This document shows positions 34,899 through 49,454 of a stretch of 64,000 nt of DNA, one piece after another (the stretch's first letter is position 1; each line of letters opens with the position of its first letter). The stretch comes from JAYYZW01 sp036339995 (GTDB taxonomy: Bacteria > Pseudomonadota > Gammaproteobacteria > Ga0077536): the NCBI GenBank assembly GCA_036339995.1, contig JAYYZW010000014.1:9407-73406 (forward strand), read 5' to 3'. A program made the translations under genes and the position numbers. The notes under the pieces are model-generated. The model had not been told where the DNA came from. It saw only the letters and a program-made list of their open reading frames with translations, and did not search any database.

Positions 34899-36488
34899 AT
34901 GCGGCCGGAAGTACAGCCAGACGCCGACGGGAGCCTGGAGCTTCCTTACCTCATCGCTCCCATACATCGTCAACGTCTCGATCTGATCCATCATTTGCTT
35001 GAATTCGGAAATCAGATCGTCCTCATTCAAGGTGCCCCGGGATCCGGCCGCACGAGGATGCTGGAGTGCGTCTGTGCGGAAGCGGAGCCAAGCTGGAACG
35101 TCCAGCAAATAGAAGGTGCTATCGAGTCGCCCGACGTACTGCTGAGATTTCTCGCGGACGGGTTGTCGGATGAACAATGGACCGAGGATAGCGACGGCGA
35201 AGAACTCATCTGGGCAATCGACAAAGCCTTGGCCCACATGGTCGACGACCGCAGTCTGTGCGTTCTCGTGGTCGATGATGCGGATGAGCTCGACGAAGAA
35301 ATCTGCACGCTTTTGTTCGAGTTGGCGGGGACGAACGGCCCGGGCGGCGAACTCCGCGTGCTGCTCGCGGGCAGGGCCGAATCGGATCTGGAGGAACGCC
35401 TGCAGCGCGCGGCACCCGGTCCGGCGCTCGTACATGTCATCGACATACCGGAACTCAGTTCCGATCAGGTTCGTGAAATCATTGAGAGTTTCGCGCGCGA
35501 ATTTGGCGGCGAGAATCGGCTCCTGGAGATTGATCCCGACCGACTTGCGCGCGATACAGGCGGTAATCCCGGTAAGGTGATCGCCGAATTGAACGCCCTC
35601 GGCGACGCCCCGCGGACTTCGACGAGGATTCCGAGAGCAAGGGATCTCAAGCGGCATCAGATTTACGCCGCAATGTTAGCGGTAGCGGTCATCGCCACGG
35701 CCGCATACGCCCTGTTCGGGGCCAGCGAGCGAAAAGACAAGGTCGAGACGGTCGCGCTGGCGCTGCCTGAGAAAAACGCGTCCGCAATGCCGACAACGCC
35801 TTCCGACGGGCGCAATGCGGTCGTATCAATGGACCCGACGGACGTGGTGGTCGAACCGGTGGATGTCGCTTCGGTCGAGGCGGGTGACGCAGTCGAAACA
35901 GTTGATGTCGACACGGGTGACGCGCTTGAGCCGGGCGATTCGACGGGCGAAGGGTTCACTGCGGGCGCGGTGGATCTCGCGTCGAAGCGTCCCGTCATCA
36001 CCATGAACCGCGGCGGCGTCTCCGAGCCCCCAACCGGACCGCCGGCAGCCCTGGAAGCGCTTGACTTCACCGCAGAAGCCGCCGCAGATGTGCCGGGCGG
36101 CGCAGCCGTGACGGAAACGATCGCACCGCCGGCACAAGCCCCGTCCGCAAGCCTCCCATCCGCGGCTGTCGACTTCGAGCCTACACCGGAACCTCCCGAA
36201 GAGAAGACCTATTCCAGTAAGTGGGTACTCGCTCAAGATCTACAAAGCTACGTCATCCAACTGTTCGGCGTACGCGATCGGAACGCGGCGGTCCGCTTCA
36301 TCAAGGCAAACGACCTCGGATTACCGAGCGCCGTCATCGCCACCACTCATGAGGGCGCGCCCTGGTACGTATTAGTCCTTGGCCATTACTCCGATCGCGA
36401 CAGCGCAAAGGCCGCGATCGATGGTTTAAGCCCGCCCCTTGCGGCGCTAAAACCGTGGGCCCGGCCGATCCACTCGTTAACAAAATAA
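34899..36488 (+). CDS. damX: DamX-like AAA-ATPase/SPOR-domain protein
   Basis: A 529-residue fusion-type protein. An N-terminal ExeA-like ATPase has Walker A GAPGSGRT (45-52) and Walker B SLCVLVVDDADEL (about 121); a TM helix follows at about 253-272 (AMLAVAVIATAAYALFG), then a long low-complexity Thr/Val/Glu/Pro linker and a C-terminal SPOR domain (about 440-525; SYVIQLFGVRDRNAAVRF). DamX binds septal murein and affects division; the aroK-aroB-damX order is classical. ATG at 34899 is chosen; a longer frame (34824) would intrude into aroB. Confidence 0.9.
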   Translation: MRPEVQPDADGSLELPYLIAPIHRQRLDLIHHLLEFGNQIVLIQGAPGSGRTRMLECVCAEAEPSWNVQQIEGAIESPDVLLRFLADGLSDEQWTEDSDGEELIWAIDKALAHMVDDRSLCVLVVDDADELDEEICTLLFELAGTNGPGGELRVLLAGRAESDLEERLQRAAPGPALVHVIDIPELSSDQVREIIESFAREFGGENRLLEIDPDRLARDTGGNPGKVIAELNALGDAPRTSTRIPRARDLKRHQIYAAMLAVAVIATAAYALFGASERKDKVETVALALPEKNASAMPTTPSDGRNAVVSMDPTDVVVEPVDVASVEAGDAVETVDVDTGDALEPGDSTGEGFTAGAVDLASKRPVITMNRGGVSEPPTGPPAALEALDFTAEAAADVPGGAAVTETIAPPAQAPSASLPSAAVDFEPTPEPPEEKTYSSKWVLAQDLQSYVIQLFGVRDRNAAVRFIKANDLGLPSAVIATTHEGAPWYVLVLGHYSDRDSAKAAIDGLSPPLAALKPWARPIHSLTK

Positions 36489-36509
36489 CTATTTAAATAC
36501 AAATAGTTA
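36486..36509 (+). terminator. AT-only inverted repeat at the damX stop
   Basis: TAACTATTT-AAATAC-AAATAGTTA is a perfect 9+9 inverted repeat whose left arm includes the damX TAA. It has no GC pairs beyond one C-G and no T-run, so termination would be weak. It separates damX from the gltB promoter. Confidence 0.4.
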
Positions 36510-36568
36510 AAAGCACTGACACCGACCTGCACGAACCTGCCCCGTGCCGACCGCAGCCGGATCGCGTG

Positions 36569-36598
36569 ATGACAGTTTCGCGTAGCTCGGCATATAAT
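36569..36598 (+). promoter_or_regulatory. Sigma70 promoter of gltBD
   Basis: ATGACA (36569-36574, five of six matching TTGACA), an 18-base spacer and a perfect TATAAT (36593-36598). It lies 67 bases upstream of the gltB ATG. This is the clearest promoter in the window. Confidence 0.75.
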
Positions 36599-36664
36599 TG
36601 GCGCCCCCTTTTCTCGCAATTCATCACTGTATTCACGAACAAAGCCCCGGAGGCAAGCTGAGGG

Positions 36665-41264
<4,600 letters not shown>

Positions 41265-41272
<8 letters not shown>

Positions 41273-42710
41273 AGTCACCGGATTTCTCGAGGCCGAACGC
41301 GAGGGTCAGGCCTATCGACCGGTCGAAACGCGACTGTTCGATTGGAATCAGGTAATGGCGGCGTACGAGCCGGATCAGGTCCCCATCCAGGCGGCACGCT
41401 GCATGGACTGCGGGATCCCGTTTTGTCACCAGGGGTGTCCGCTGGGAAACCTGATACCGGACTGGAACGACCTTGTTTATCGGGAACGCTGGAGCGACGC
41501 GATCGACCGTCTGCATGCGACCAATAATTTCCCCGAGTTCACAGGTACTTTGTGCCCCGCTCCGTGCGAAGGATCCTGCGTCCTGGGTATCAATGATGAC
41601 CCTGTCACGATCAAGGCCGTCGAGCTCGCACTTATCGATCGCGCATTCGACGAAGGCTGGGTCGTTCCGGAACCACCGAAAACGGAGACTGGAAAATCCA
41701 TCGCGATCGTGGGCTCCGGTCCCGCGGGCCTTGCCGCCGCCCAGCAATTGCGCCGTGCGGGACATGCGGTAACGGTTTTTGAAAGAGACGATCGCATAGG
41801 CGGCCTGCTGCGCTACGGAATCCCGGAATTCAAGATGGAAAAGCACGTGCTCGACCGCCGCCTGCAGCAGATGATCGACGAGGGCGTACGGTTCCAGGTC
41901 AATGCCAACATCGGTGTAGACATTGCGGTGGAAGACTTGCGCAAGGAATTCGACGCCATACTGCTTGCCGGCGGCGCCACCGCGTCGCGGGATTTAGCCA
42001 TCCCTGGACGCGATCTCGATGGCGTGCATTTCGCAATGACATTTCTGCCGCTGCAAAATCGTCGGTGCGAAGGCGACGATATCCCGGACAGCGCATTTAT
42101 CACCGCTAAAGACAAGCACGTGATCATCATCGGCGGCGGTGACACGGGCGCAGATTGCCTGGGTACAGTGCATCGGCAGGGGGCGAAATCCGTTACCAGC
42201 CTCGAGATCATGCCCAAACCTCCAGAACGGCGCGCCGCCGACAATCCATGGCCACTGTGGCCGCAGATTTACCGAGTCGCTGCCGCGCACGAGGAAGGCG
42301 GCGAGCGAATTTACGCCGTATCGACGAATCGATTTATCGGCGACGAGCAGGGCCGCGTCACGGCACTGGAACTCGTCGAAGTGAAGATGAAACTGAGCGA
42401 CGGCCGCCCGTCATTCGAATCCGTTCCCGGCTCGGAGCACGAACTCCCCTGCGATCTGGTGCTGCTGGCCATGGGATTCACCGGTCCTGAAATGGACGGT
42501 GTGATCGATCAACTCGGCGTCGAGCTCGACCAGCAAACCAACGTGAAACGTGACGCCGAGTGGATGACTTCTGTCGAGGGCGTGTTCACGGCAGGGGATA
42601 TGCAACACGGACAGTCACTAATCGTATGGGCCATTGCGGAGGGCCGTTCCGCGGCACGCGGGATCGATGAGTTTCTAATCGGCTCATCGGGCTTGCCGGC
42701 ACCCTTATAA
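41265..42710 (+). CDS. gltD: Glutamate synthase small subunit
   Basis: A 481-residue flavoprotein. The N-terminal cysteine cluster (CMDCGIPFCHQGCPLGN, CPAPCEGSC) binds two 4Fe-4S centres; an FAD site (VGSGPAGLAAAQQLRRAGH, about 148-166) and an NADPH site (IIGGGDTGADCLG) follow. It passes electrons from NADPH to the GltB subunit. Its start lies inside the gltB end, showing an operon. Confidence 0.97.
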
Positions 42711-42839
42711 AAAAACAAGACTCATTTCAAAAATACCCACATATGCACCGGTACACTTACGTACCGTCAACAAACGGCCGAAAAATGGGGTTATCCACCA
42801 GCCTGCTGATTTCGGCGACAGCCCTGTGCGCCAACCCGA

Positions 42840-43886
42840 ATGAACGATCGATTTTTACGTGCATTGGCCCGCCAAGCCGTCGACCGCACGCCAGTGTGGA
42901 TCATGCGCCAGGCGGGCCGTTATCTTCCGGAGTATCGCAAAATCCGCGAGCGTGCCGGGGATTTTCTAACGCTTTGTAAAACGCCGGATCTCGCTTGTGA
43001 AGTAAGCCTGCAACCGATGCGGCGTTTCGATCTCGACGCCGCGATCCTCTTTTCAGACATCTTGACCATTCCCGACGCCATGGGCCTCGGTTTGACGATC
43101 GAAGAGGGTTTCGGACCTCGTTTCGAACGCCCCATCGCGAGCATCGCGGACATCGACGCCCTGCCCCTGCCCGATCCCGACTTCGATCTGCGCTACGTGA
43201 TCGACGCAGTGGCGTTAACACGGCGCGAGCTCGACGGGTGCCGCCCGCTCATCGGGTTTGCCGGCAGTCCCTGGACGCTTGCGACCTACATGGTCGAAGG
43301 CCAGAGCAGCCGCGATTTCGCCAAGATCAAACGCCTCGCCTATGAAAGCCCAGAGGCGACCCACCGGCTGCTGGAAAAGCTCGCGCGCGCCGTTTCCGAT
43401 TACCTGATCGCGCAGATTCACGCCGGCGTGGACGCGGTCATGGTGTTCGACACCTGGGGCGGCACGCTTTCGACGGCCGCCTACCTCGAATTCTCACTCG
43501 AATACCTACGGCGCATCGTCTCTGCTCTACCGGGAGGAACACCCAGTATCGTGTTTACGAAAGGCGGCGGCGGATGGATCGAGGCGATAGCAGAGATCGG
43601 CTGCACTGCAGTGGGGCTCGATTGGACGATCGATATCGGTGACGCGCGCCAACGTATCGGCGATCAGGTCGCGTTGCAGGGCAATCTCGATCCCGCCGTC
43701 ATGCTGGCCAGCCCTGCCACCATCGAGATCGAAGCAAAGCGCGTACTCGATGCTTACGGACCAGGCAACGGCCACGTTTTCAACCTCGGCCACGGCATCA
43801 CGCCGGCCGTTCCTCCTGAACACGTCCAGCAACTGATCGACACCGTTCACAGCTATAGCCGTCGATATCATGAACCAACGGATTAA
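42840..43886 (+). CDS. hemE: Uroporphyrinogen decarboxylase
   Basis: A 348-residue TIM-barrel enzyme. The signature RTPVWIMRQAGRYLPEYR near the N-terminus, the catalytic FSDILTIPDAMG Asp and the GFAGSPWTLATYM motif are intact. It decarboxylates uroporphyrinogen III to coproporphyrinogen III in heme synthesis. The start ATG lies 129 bases after gltD. The end overlaps the start of the DUF368 gene by 17 bases, so the two are coupled. Confidence 0.97.
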   Translation: MNDRFLRALARQAVDRTPVWIMRQAGRYLPEYRKIRERAGDFLTLCKTPDLACEVSLQPMRRFDLDAAILFSDILTIPDAMGLGLTIEEGFGPRFERPIASIADIDALPLPDPDFDLRYVIDAVALTRRELDGCRPLIGFAGSPWTLATYMVEGQSSRDFAKIKRLAYESPEATHRLLEKLARAVSDYLIAQIHAGVDAVMVFDTWGGTLSTAAYLEFSLEYLRRIVSALPGGTPSIVFTKGGGGWIEAIAEIGCTAVGLDWTIDIGDARQRIGDQVALQGNLDPAVMLASPATIEIEAKRVLDAYGPGNGHVFNLGHGITPAVPPEHVQQLIDTVHSYSRRYHEPTD

Positions 43887-44796
43887 GGCCGCTGCGGTCA
43901 TCGTGCTCAAGGGATTCTGCATGGGCGCTGCCGACGTCGTACCCGGCGTCTCGGGCGGCACGATGGCTTTTATCCTCGGCATCTATACCCGCTTCGTCGA
44001 TGCGATTAAGTCCTTCGACGCGACATGGATGAAAGCCTTCGTGCGTTTCGATTTACCTACCGTACTGACGCGGCCCGACTTTCCGTTCATCGTGCCGCTC
44101 GTCGTCGGTATTTTCTGCGCGATCTTGTTTTTCACGCACCTCATCCCCTTGCCGCGCTTGCTGGAGACACATCCTCAGTACGTCTACGGCCTGTTCTTCG
44201 GGTTGATCATCGGCTCGATCGTCGTTCTTATAAAGGGCCTGGGCGGTTTGCGCCCCGTTGACATGCCGCCGTTGATCGCCGGACTGCTATTGGGCATCGT
44301 CCTCGTCACGGCCGTTCCCGCCGAGACACCCGATACGTGGTGGTTCGTCATGCTGTGCGGCGCCCTGTCGATTTGCGCGATGGTCGTACCCGGCATCTCC
44401 GGATCATTCGTACTGCTTTTGCTGGGCAAATACGCCTACGTGCTCGACGCGGTTGGGCATTTTCGGATGGCGGTGGTCGCGCCGTTCGCGCTCGGAGCTT
44501 TAGCGGGTCTGTTTTCCTTCACCCGGTTGCTGTCGTGGCTGCTCCATCGCCACGAACGCGTAGCCCTGCTCGCCATCTCCGGCATACTCCTGGCCTCCCT
44601 GTGGGTCGTGTGGCCCTTCCAGCAGCGTCGCTACGTCGAGATCCGCGGCGAGCTCAAATGGGTTGAATCCTCTCCTTTGCTGCCCGAGTTCTCCGGGACC
44701 GCGCTCGCCGTCGGGGTGCTGGCGGCCACGGGATTCGTCATCGTTGTTGCAATGCAGCGAGTGGCATCGACCTCGGTGAAATCGGGGGATTCGTAA
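43870..44796 (+). CDS. DUF368 integral membrane protein
   Basis: A 308-residue protein with about eight TM helices. The opening FCMGAADVVPGVSGGTMAFILGIY is the DUF368 signature, and a second related repeat MVVPGISGSFVLLLLGKY (about 177-195) indicates an inverted or duplicated membrane topology. Members are implicated in polyprenyl-phosphate lipid-carrier transport in some bacteria (PopT-type); that role is inferred here. It overlaps hemE. Confidence 0.9.
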   Translation: MNQRIKAAAVIVLKGFCMGAADVVPGVSGGTMAFILGIYTRFVDAIKSFDATWMKAFVRFDLPTVLTRPDFPFIVPLVVGIFCAILFFTHLIPLPRLLETHPQYVYGLFFGLIIGSIVVLIKGLGGLRPVDMPPLIAGLLLGIVLVTAVPAETPDTWWFVMLCGALSICAMVVPGISGSFVLLLLGKYAYVLDAVGHFRMAVVAPFALGALAGLFSFTRLLSWLLHRHERVALLAISGILLASLWVVWPFQQRRYVEIRGELKWVESSPLLPEFSGTALAVGVLAATGFVIVVAMQRVASTSVKSGDS

Positions 44797-45152
44797 ATGC
44801 GGAGCATGATCAAACCGGCAATTTCGACGGATTTTCCGTATCGCAGCTAACCGCCTGGACTGCGAGAATACCCGTTGCCAGGCTTGCGGACGTGGCCGGA
44901 TGAACGCGGCCCGACACCGCCGGCCAGCCTTTATTTCGGCGGATACGATCCGGAGTACTATTCTAGGAGCGCCCGCGGGTACGTTTAAGGCAACTGCACC
45001 CGGGCCAAACCTCAACGGGGTGGTCTTTGGCGGCGGCGGCTGTTTCGGCTGCGAGGGAAAGATAGCGGGCCGACTGGAGCGGCTACGCGGAATCCGCCGG
45101 GTCGTTCGAGAAATATAACGCGAGTGAAGAAGGCCCACCGAGCGACGTTTCA
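44797..45152 (+). other. Non-coding or degraded region
   Basis: These 356 bases lie between the DUF368 gene and the GT41 remnant. The frames crossing them are short and show no family resemblance; it could be eroded upstream sequence of the GT41 gene (whose usual TPR half is missing). No repeat shared with other parts of the window was found. Confidence 0.35.
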
Positions 45153-46300
45153 ATGGCCTTTCCCGCGCAGAGCCGTGCAAAAGTTCATGTAGCGATTACC
45201 AGCGCGATCGCGTCGGTTGCCGGCGCGCCGATGCCGCCGGGCAAACAACGATTACGCGTGGCCTACCTGTCGTCGAAGTTTCGGGCCAGCCCGTCTTTCG
45301 TCCTGGTCAACGGACTACTCGAAGCGCACGATCGCGGTCGCTTCGAGATCGTCGGCTATGCCTTGAACCCGGACGATCGCAGTGCCGAACGCATACGATC
45401 CGCAGATGCGGTCGACGTCTTCGTCGATCTCTCTGCGATGAACAACGAAGAAGCCGCCCAGCGGATCCGCGGCGACGGCATCGATATTCTGATCGATCTC
45501 AACGGCTACAGTGACGAAGCCCGTCCCGGGATCGTCACGCGCCGCCCGGCGCCCCTGCAGGTCAATTATCTCGGCCACATGCACTCTCTTTACGGACCGT
45601 GGATCGATTACCGTTTCACCGACGCGGTCGCGGAACCCGAGGCGACCGGCTTTCGACCTCGCCCCCGGAACGCAGCGCATTGGGCCTCCCGCAGGATGCC
45701 TTCGTGTTCTGTGCTTTCAGCGGCGTCGCGAGGATTGAACCCGTGGTTTTCGCGGCATGGATGACGATACTCGAGCGTGTGCCGGACTCGGTCCTGTGGT
45801 TGCTGGATCCGGGTGACCCGGCAAAGGCCAATCTTCGCCGCGCGGCCGAGTGCGCCGGGATCGCGCCGGCAAGGCTCTGTTTCGTCGGGCGCATCGAGCA
45901 TGCAAAATACCTCGACCGTCAACAGGCGGCCGATCTATTCCTCGACACCTTCACTCACGGCGCCCACACGACCGGTCTGGATGCACTGCATGCCTGCGTC
46001 CCCCTGGTAACCCGCCAGGGCGACAGTTTGGCTGCGCGCGTCGGTGCAAGCCTGCTCACCGCAGTCGGATTACCGGAACTCATAAGCTGCACAACAGAGG
46101 CATACATCGAATGCGCCTGTGATCTGGCGCACGACCTCGACCGCCTGGCAGGGATCAGACGGCGTCTCAGCGCTACGATCGATAACGACAACCCGTTTGC
46201 CTCGGCATCAGTCGCCGCAAAAATCGAAGCCGCGTTCGAACTGATGTGGGAAGGCCTTTGCACCGGCGAAGCACCTGCCGACTTGCACACGGACGTTTAG
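45153..46300 (+). pseudogene. GT41 (OGT/SPINDLY-like) glycosyltransferase remnant, frameshifted
   Basis: Two frames read as the catalytic half of a GT41 O-GlcNAc-transferase-like protein. The first (to about 45650) has LRVAYLSSKFR, VDLSAMN, ILIDLNGYSDEARPGIVTRR and APLQVNYLGHMHS. The second, two bases out of phase (from about 45663), has LGLPQDAFVFCAFSGVARI, SVLWLLDPG, ADLFLDTFTHGAHTTGLDAL and AASLLTAVGLPELI (written in part). About 20-30 residues usually found between them are missing, the catalytic His of the first motif is replaced (KFRASPSF), and there is no TPR domain. It is very likely a dead gene. Confidence 0.82.
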
Positions 46301-46303
46301 CCG

Positions 46304-47791
46304 CTACTCTTTGCGCGTCGCGCGGTGCCACGATTCGATCGCGGCGAGCACGACGATAAGGAGCAAAGCAGCCAACAGGGGGCGATCCCCCAACCGCGTG
46401 TAGGGCGTGATGCCGGTACGCGGGATCAAGCCGGCACGCAGACTGCTCGGTTCGAACTGCGCCGACTGCGCGACGATTTTCCCTCGATGATCGATCACCG
46501 CCGTGATGCCCGTGTTCGTTCCGCGCAGCAGGTAGCGCCCGGTCTCCAGCGCCCGCATACGCGCGATTTCCAAATGCTGGTGCGGCGCGATCGTGTCGCC
46601 AAACCACGCGTCGTTACTGACGTTAACCAGAAAAGCCGCGCCCGGAAGAGCGCGCGCGATTTCGCGGGGAAAGGCATCCTCGTAGCAAATCGAAAGACCC
46701 GCCGCATACCCGGCGACCTCGACCGTGGTCTGATCCTCGCGGCCGGGCGTGAAATCGGACATCGGAATATTCAACAGGCGCGAGAAATCGCGCATGAAGC
46801 CTTTTAAGGGAAAGACCTCCCCGAACGGGACCAGATGCCGTTTGTCGTAGCGGCCCGGCGTGGAACCCAGATCGATGATGCTGTTGAAATAGCGCTGCTC
46901 CCGCGGCTCTCCGGACAGCATGCCAATCAGGAGATCCGTGTTCGTTTCGCTGGCCCGGTCCTGCAACACTTGTATGGTGTCCGGGACGTCGAAGGGAAAA
47001 GCCGGGATCGCAGTTTCTGGCCAGATCACGATATCCGCACCCCAATGCGGCTCCGTCAGAGATTGATAAAGTTCGATTGACGGTTGCCGCACGTCAGCGT
47101 GCCATTTAACGGCCTGTGGTACGGCGCCCTGCACGAGTGCGACTGTAAGTTTCGGACCCGCGGCTCGTGTCCAGTCTGTATGCGTCAACCGCTCACCACC
47201 TATCACGATTGCCCCGATGGCAATGGCGATTGTGACGCGAACCGTCGAGGCGCTGAAAACAAGAGCAACGATGGCGGCGGCGATTACGACAGCCATCAGC
47301 GAGCAGCCGTAAATCCCGGCGATCGGCGCGAACCCGGCCAAGGGAGAATCGATCTGGCTGTATCCCAGGGACAACCATGGAAATCCGGTGAACAGAGTTG
47401 CGCGAAGCCACTCCGTGAGAACCCACAATGCAGGCGCTGAAATAATCAAGCACCAGGTCTCCTGGCGGGGCGAGAGAGCGTTCATTAAGCCGGCGAACAA
47501 GGCCGGATAGCAGGCCATAATCGCAATGAATACGGCTGTAACGCTCACCGAGAACGCATAGTACGGGACGCCGAATTGATGAATACTGACCTGCACCCAC
47601 CAGACGCCGCAACCGAACATTCCCAGCCCGTAGAGCCACCCTGCGAGGGCCGCGCGCGGCACGCTGATTCCGCGGACGACGAGTAACAGCACGGCCGGGG
47701 AAACGATGGCTAACGTCCAGATGCCGAACGGCGCGAACGCAAGCGGCAAAATTGCTCCGCCCGCTAGGGCTGCCAGATAGCGCTGCCACAT
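46304..47791 (-). CDS. lnt: Apolipoprotein N-acyltransferase
   Basis: A 495-residue inner-membrane enzyme: about seven TM helices (1-200) then a periplasmic nitrilase-like domain. The catalytic triad is visible as Glu in VIWPETAIPA, Lys in YDKRHLVPFGE and Cys in ICYEDAFP. It N-acylates lipoproteins in the last maturation step. It is the last gene of the miaB-phoH-ybeY-corC-lnt block; a palindromic repeat region lies between corC and lnt. Confidence 0.96.
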   Translation of the reverse strand: MWQRYLAALAGGAILPLAFAPFGIWTLAIVSPAVLLLVVRGISVPRAALAGWLYGLGMFGCGVWWVQVSIHQFGVPYYAFSVSVTAVFIAIMACYPALFAGLMNALSPRQETWCLIISAPALWVLTEWLRATLFTGFPWLSLGYSQIDSPLAGFAPIAGIYGCSLMAVVIAAAIVALVFSASTVRVTIAIAIGAIVIGGERLTHTDWTRAAGPKLTVALVQGAVPQAVKWHADVRQPSIELYQSLTEPHWGADIVIWPETAIPAFPFDVPDTIQVLQDRASETNTDLLIGMLSGEPREQRYFNSIIDLGSTPGRYDKRHLVPFGEVFPLKGFMRDFSRLLNIPMSDFTPGREDQTTVEVAGYAAGLSICYEDAFPREIARALPGAAFLVNVSNDAWFGDTIAPHQHLEIARMRALETGRYLLRGTNTGITAVIDHRGKIVAQSAQFEPSSLRAGLIPRTGITPYTRLGDRPLLAALLLIVVLAAIESWHRATRKE

Positions 47792-47894
47792 ATCTTAAAC
47801 CGGTTCTTATCGCGGTCGCGACTGTCGATGCCAGCCGCGGCTCATAGGTAGGATCTTAGAGTTTGCACGGATACGCAGTTGGTTTACGGAGCGA

Positions 47895-48014
47895 CACAAT
47901 AACTTAAAACCACAGAGACCACAGAGACCACAGAGAAATACATTCTATTTATGATCTGTAAACGGTCCTTTTTCTTTTTCTCTGTGTCCTCTGTGATCTC
48001 TGTGGTTTATTGTG
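47895..48014. repeat. Long CACAGAG palindrome between corC and lnt
   Basis: The left arm (47895-47937) begins CACAATAA and contains three direct ACCACAGAGA-type units; the right arm (47978-48014) is its near-complement and ends TTATTGTG. The loop is about 40 bases. The unit ACCACAGAGA is a widely scattered intergenic repeat in bacteria. As RNA it would form a large hairpin inside the lnt leader. Confidence 0.75.
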
Positions 48015-48061
48015 AACGTATTTGGGGACTTAGGGCATAAGAACTAATCAATCATCCACGG

Positions 48062-48934
48062 CTAATTCGAGCCGGTGAGTGGCTTCTCCAGAACTGATTC
48101 TTTACGAATGACCCGCACGAGGCGAACGCGACGCCTGTCGGCGCGCAGAATCTTGAATTCGAAATTCGAAAATTCCAACTCCTCTCCGCGATGCGGAAGG
48201 TGTCCGAGTTCGTGAATGATGAATCCACCGATCGTTTCGTAATCTTTTGTTTTCCAGTTAGTTTGGAAAAATTCGTTGAATTCTTCGATCGGTGTACGCG
48301 CTTTCACCGTATAACGCTCGTCGCGGTGACGTTTGATGTTGTCCTCTTCCGCAGGATCGTGTTCGTCATCGATCTCACCGACGATTTGCTCGATCACGTC
48401 CTCAATGGTAACCAGACCCGAAATACCACCGTATTCGTCGACGACTATCGCGAGGTGATTTCTCCGTTCGCGGAATTCCCGCAGCAGAATGTTCAAGCGT
48501 TTGCTTTCCGGGATGAAAGCGACCGGACGGATCATATTTCGAATAACAAATGGGTTTTGCGTATTGACTGCCAGGGACAACAGGTCCTTGGCGAGTAATA
48601 TGCCTAGAACGTGCTCGCGCTTGTCATCATAGACGGGGAATCGTGAATGCCCGGAATCAATAATTTTCCGAAGAAATTCGGCGGGCTTCGAGTCTTCCTC
48701 GATAAATACAATCTCGGAACGCGGAACCATGATGTCGCGTACCTGAATTTCCGAGACGAGCAGCGCGCCTTCCATCATCGCGACGGTGTCGGTGTCGATG
48801 ACGTGCCTTTCTTCGGCATCATGCAGCTTGTCAACAAGCTGCATGCGATTATCGCGCTTAACTCTGACGGCGCTCAGAAAGCGTCGCAACACCGCCTGTA
48901 TCCGCCGGGATCCACTCGAATGACCGTCGGTCAT
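48062..48934 (-). CDS. corC: CorC/HlyC-type CBS-domain protein
   Basis: A 290-residue cytoplasmic protein from the ATG at 48934 (a longer in-frame extension inside ybeY is rejected). Two CBS domains (about 67-195; VRDIMVPRSEIVFIEED, then LAIVVDEYGGISGLVTIEDV) are followed by a CorC_HlyC transporter-associated domain. CorC binds nucleotides and modulates magnesium/cobalt transport. Length matches E. coli CorC (292). Four bases separate it from ybeY. Confidence 0.95.
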   Translation of the reverse strand: MTDGHSSGSRRIQAVLRRFLSAVRVKRDNRMQLVDKLHDAEERHVIDTDTVAMMEGALLVSEIQVRDIMVPRSEIVFIEEDSKPAEFLRKIIDSGHSRFPVYDDKREHVLGILLAKDLLSLAVNTQNPFVIRNMIRPVAFIPESKRLNILLREFRERRNHLAIVVDEYGGISGLVTIEDVIEQIVGEIDDEHDPAEEDNIKRHRDERYTVKARTPIEEFNEFFQTNWKTKDYETIGGFIIHELGHLPHRGEELEFSNFEFKILRADRRRVRLVRVIRKESVLEKPLTGSN

Positions 48935-48938
48935 TGAT

Positions 48939-49454
48939 TCAACACGCAAATTTCGGATACGGATATCCCATATCCGAGAGAATCGCGTGTTCTTTGTCCT
49001 CCATTTCACGAGCTTGAGATTCTTTATCGTGATCGAACCCCAAAAGATGCAAAATTCCATGCACGATCAAATGCGCCCAATGTGCCTTGCGCGCAATGCC
49101 GTTCGCATCGGCTTCAGCGTGCGCCAGCGCGATGCAGATGACGACGTCACCCAGCAGGTCAGGCACTGCGTGTTCCAGGCCCTCAACGGGAAACGATAAC
49201 ACATTGGTCGGCTCGTTTATTCCGCGCCAACGCCTGTTGAGTTCACGTGATTCTTCGGCGTCTACGAGACGAATAGTCAATTCCGCGTGATTGCGGAACG
49301 ACGACAAAACACGCTTTGCGCAATCCTCGAAAAAGCTCTTCTCGGGAATATTCGGTGCAGTGGATTCGATTTGTAGATCGAGATCAATCGTGCAGGGGTG
49401 CTCGTGACTCACTTTCGATGGAGACGGTCCGGTCTTTTGCTCATCGCTCGCCAT
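48939..49454 (-). CDS. ybeY: Endoribonuclease YbeY (rRNA maturation)
   Basis: A 171-residue zinc protein. The metal motif HLIVHGILHLLGFDHD supplies three His and the Arg-like RRWRGINEPTNVLSF upstream is conserved. YbeY acts in 16S rRNA 3' processing and ribosome quality control. The N-terminus is about 15 residues longer than E. coli's. ATG at 49454 has GGAGAAG immediately before it; the gene overlaps the phoH end (49441) by 14 bases. Confidence 0.93.
   Translation of the reverse strand: MASDEQKTGPSPSKVSHEHPCTIDLDLQIESTAPNIPEKSFFEDCAKRVLSSFRNHAELTIRLVDAEESRELNRRWRGINEPTNVLSFPVEGLEHAVPDLLGDVVICIALAHAEADANGIARKAHWAHLIVHGILHLLGFDHDKESQAREMEDKEHAILSDMGYPYPKFAC

Noticed and set aside
44900..45118. 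72-codon frame with a Gly-rich CFGC segment upstream of the GT41 remnant
   Set aside because: No ribosome binding site or recognisable homology; probably degraded sequence.
47907..47937. Short CACAGAGAC direct repeats as a CRISPR array
   Set aside because: The units are adjacent with no spacers, no cas genes are near, and they form one arm of a palindrome.
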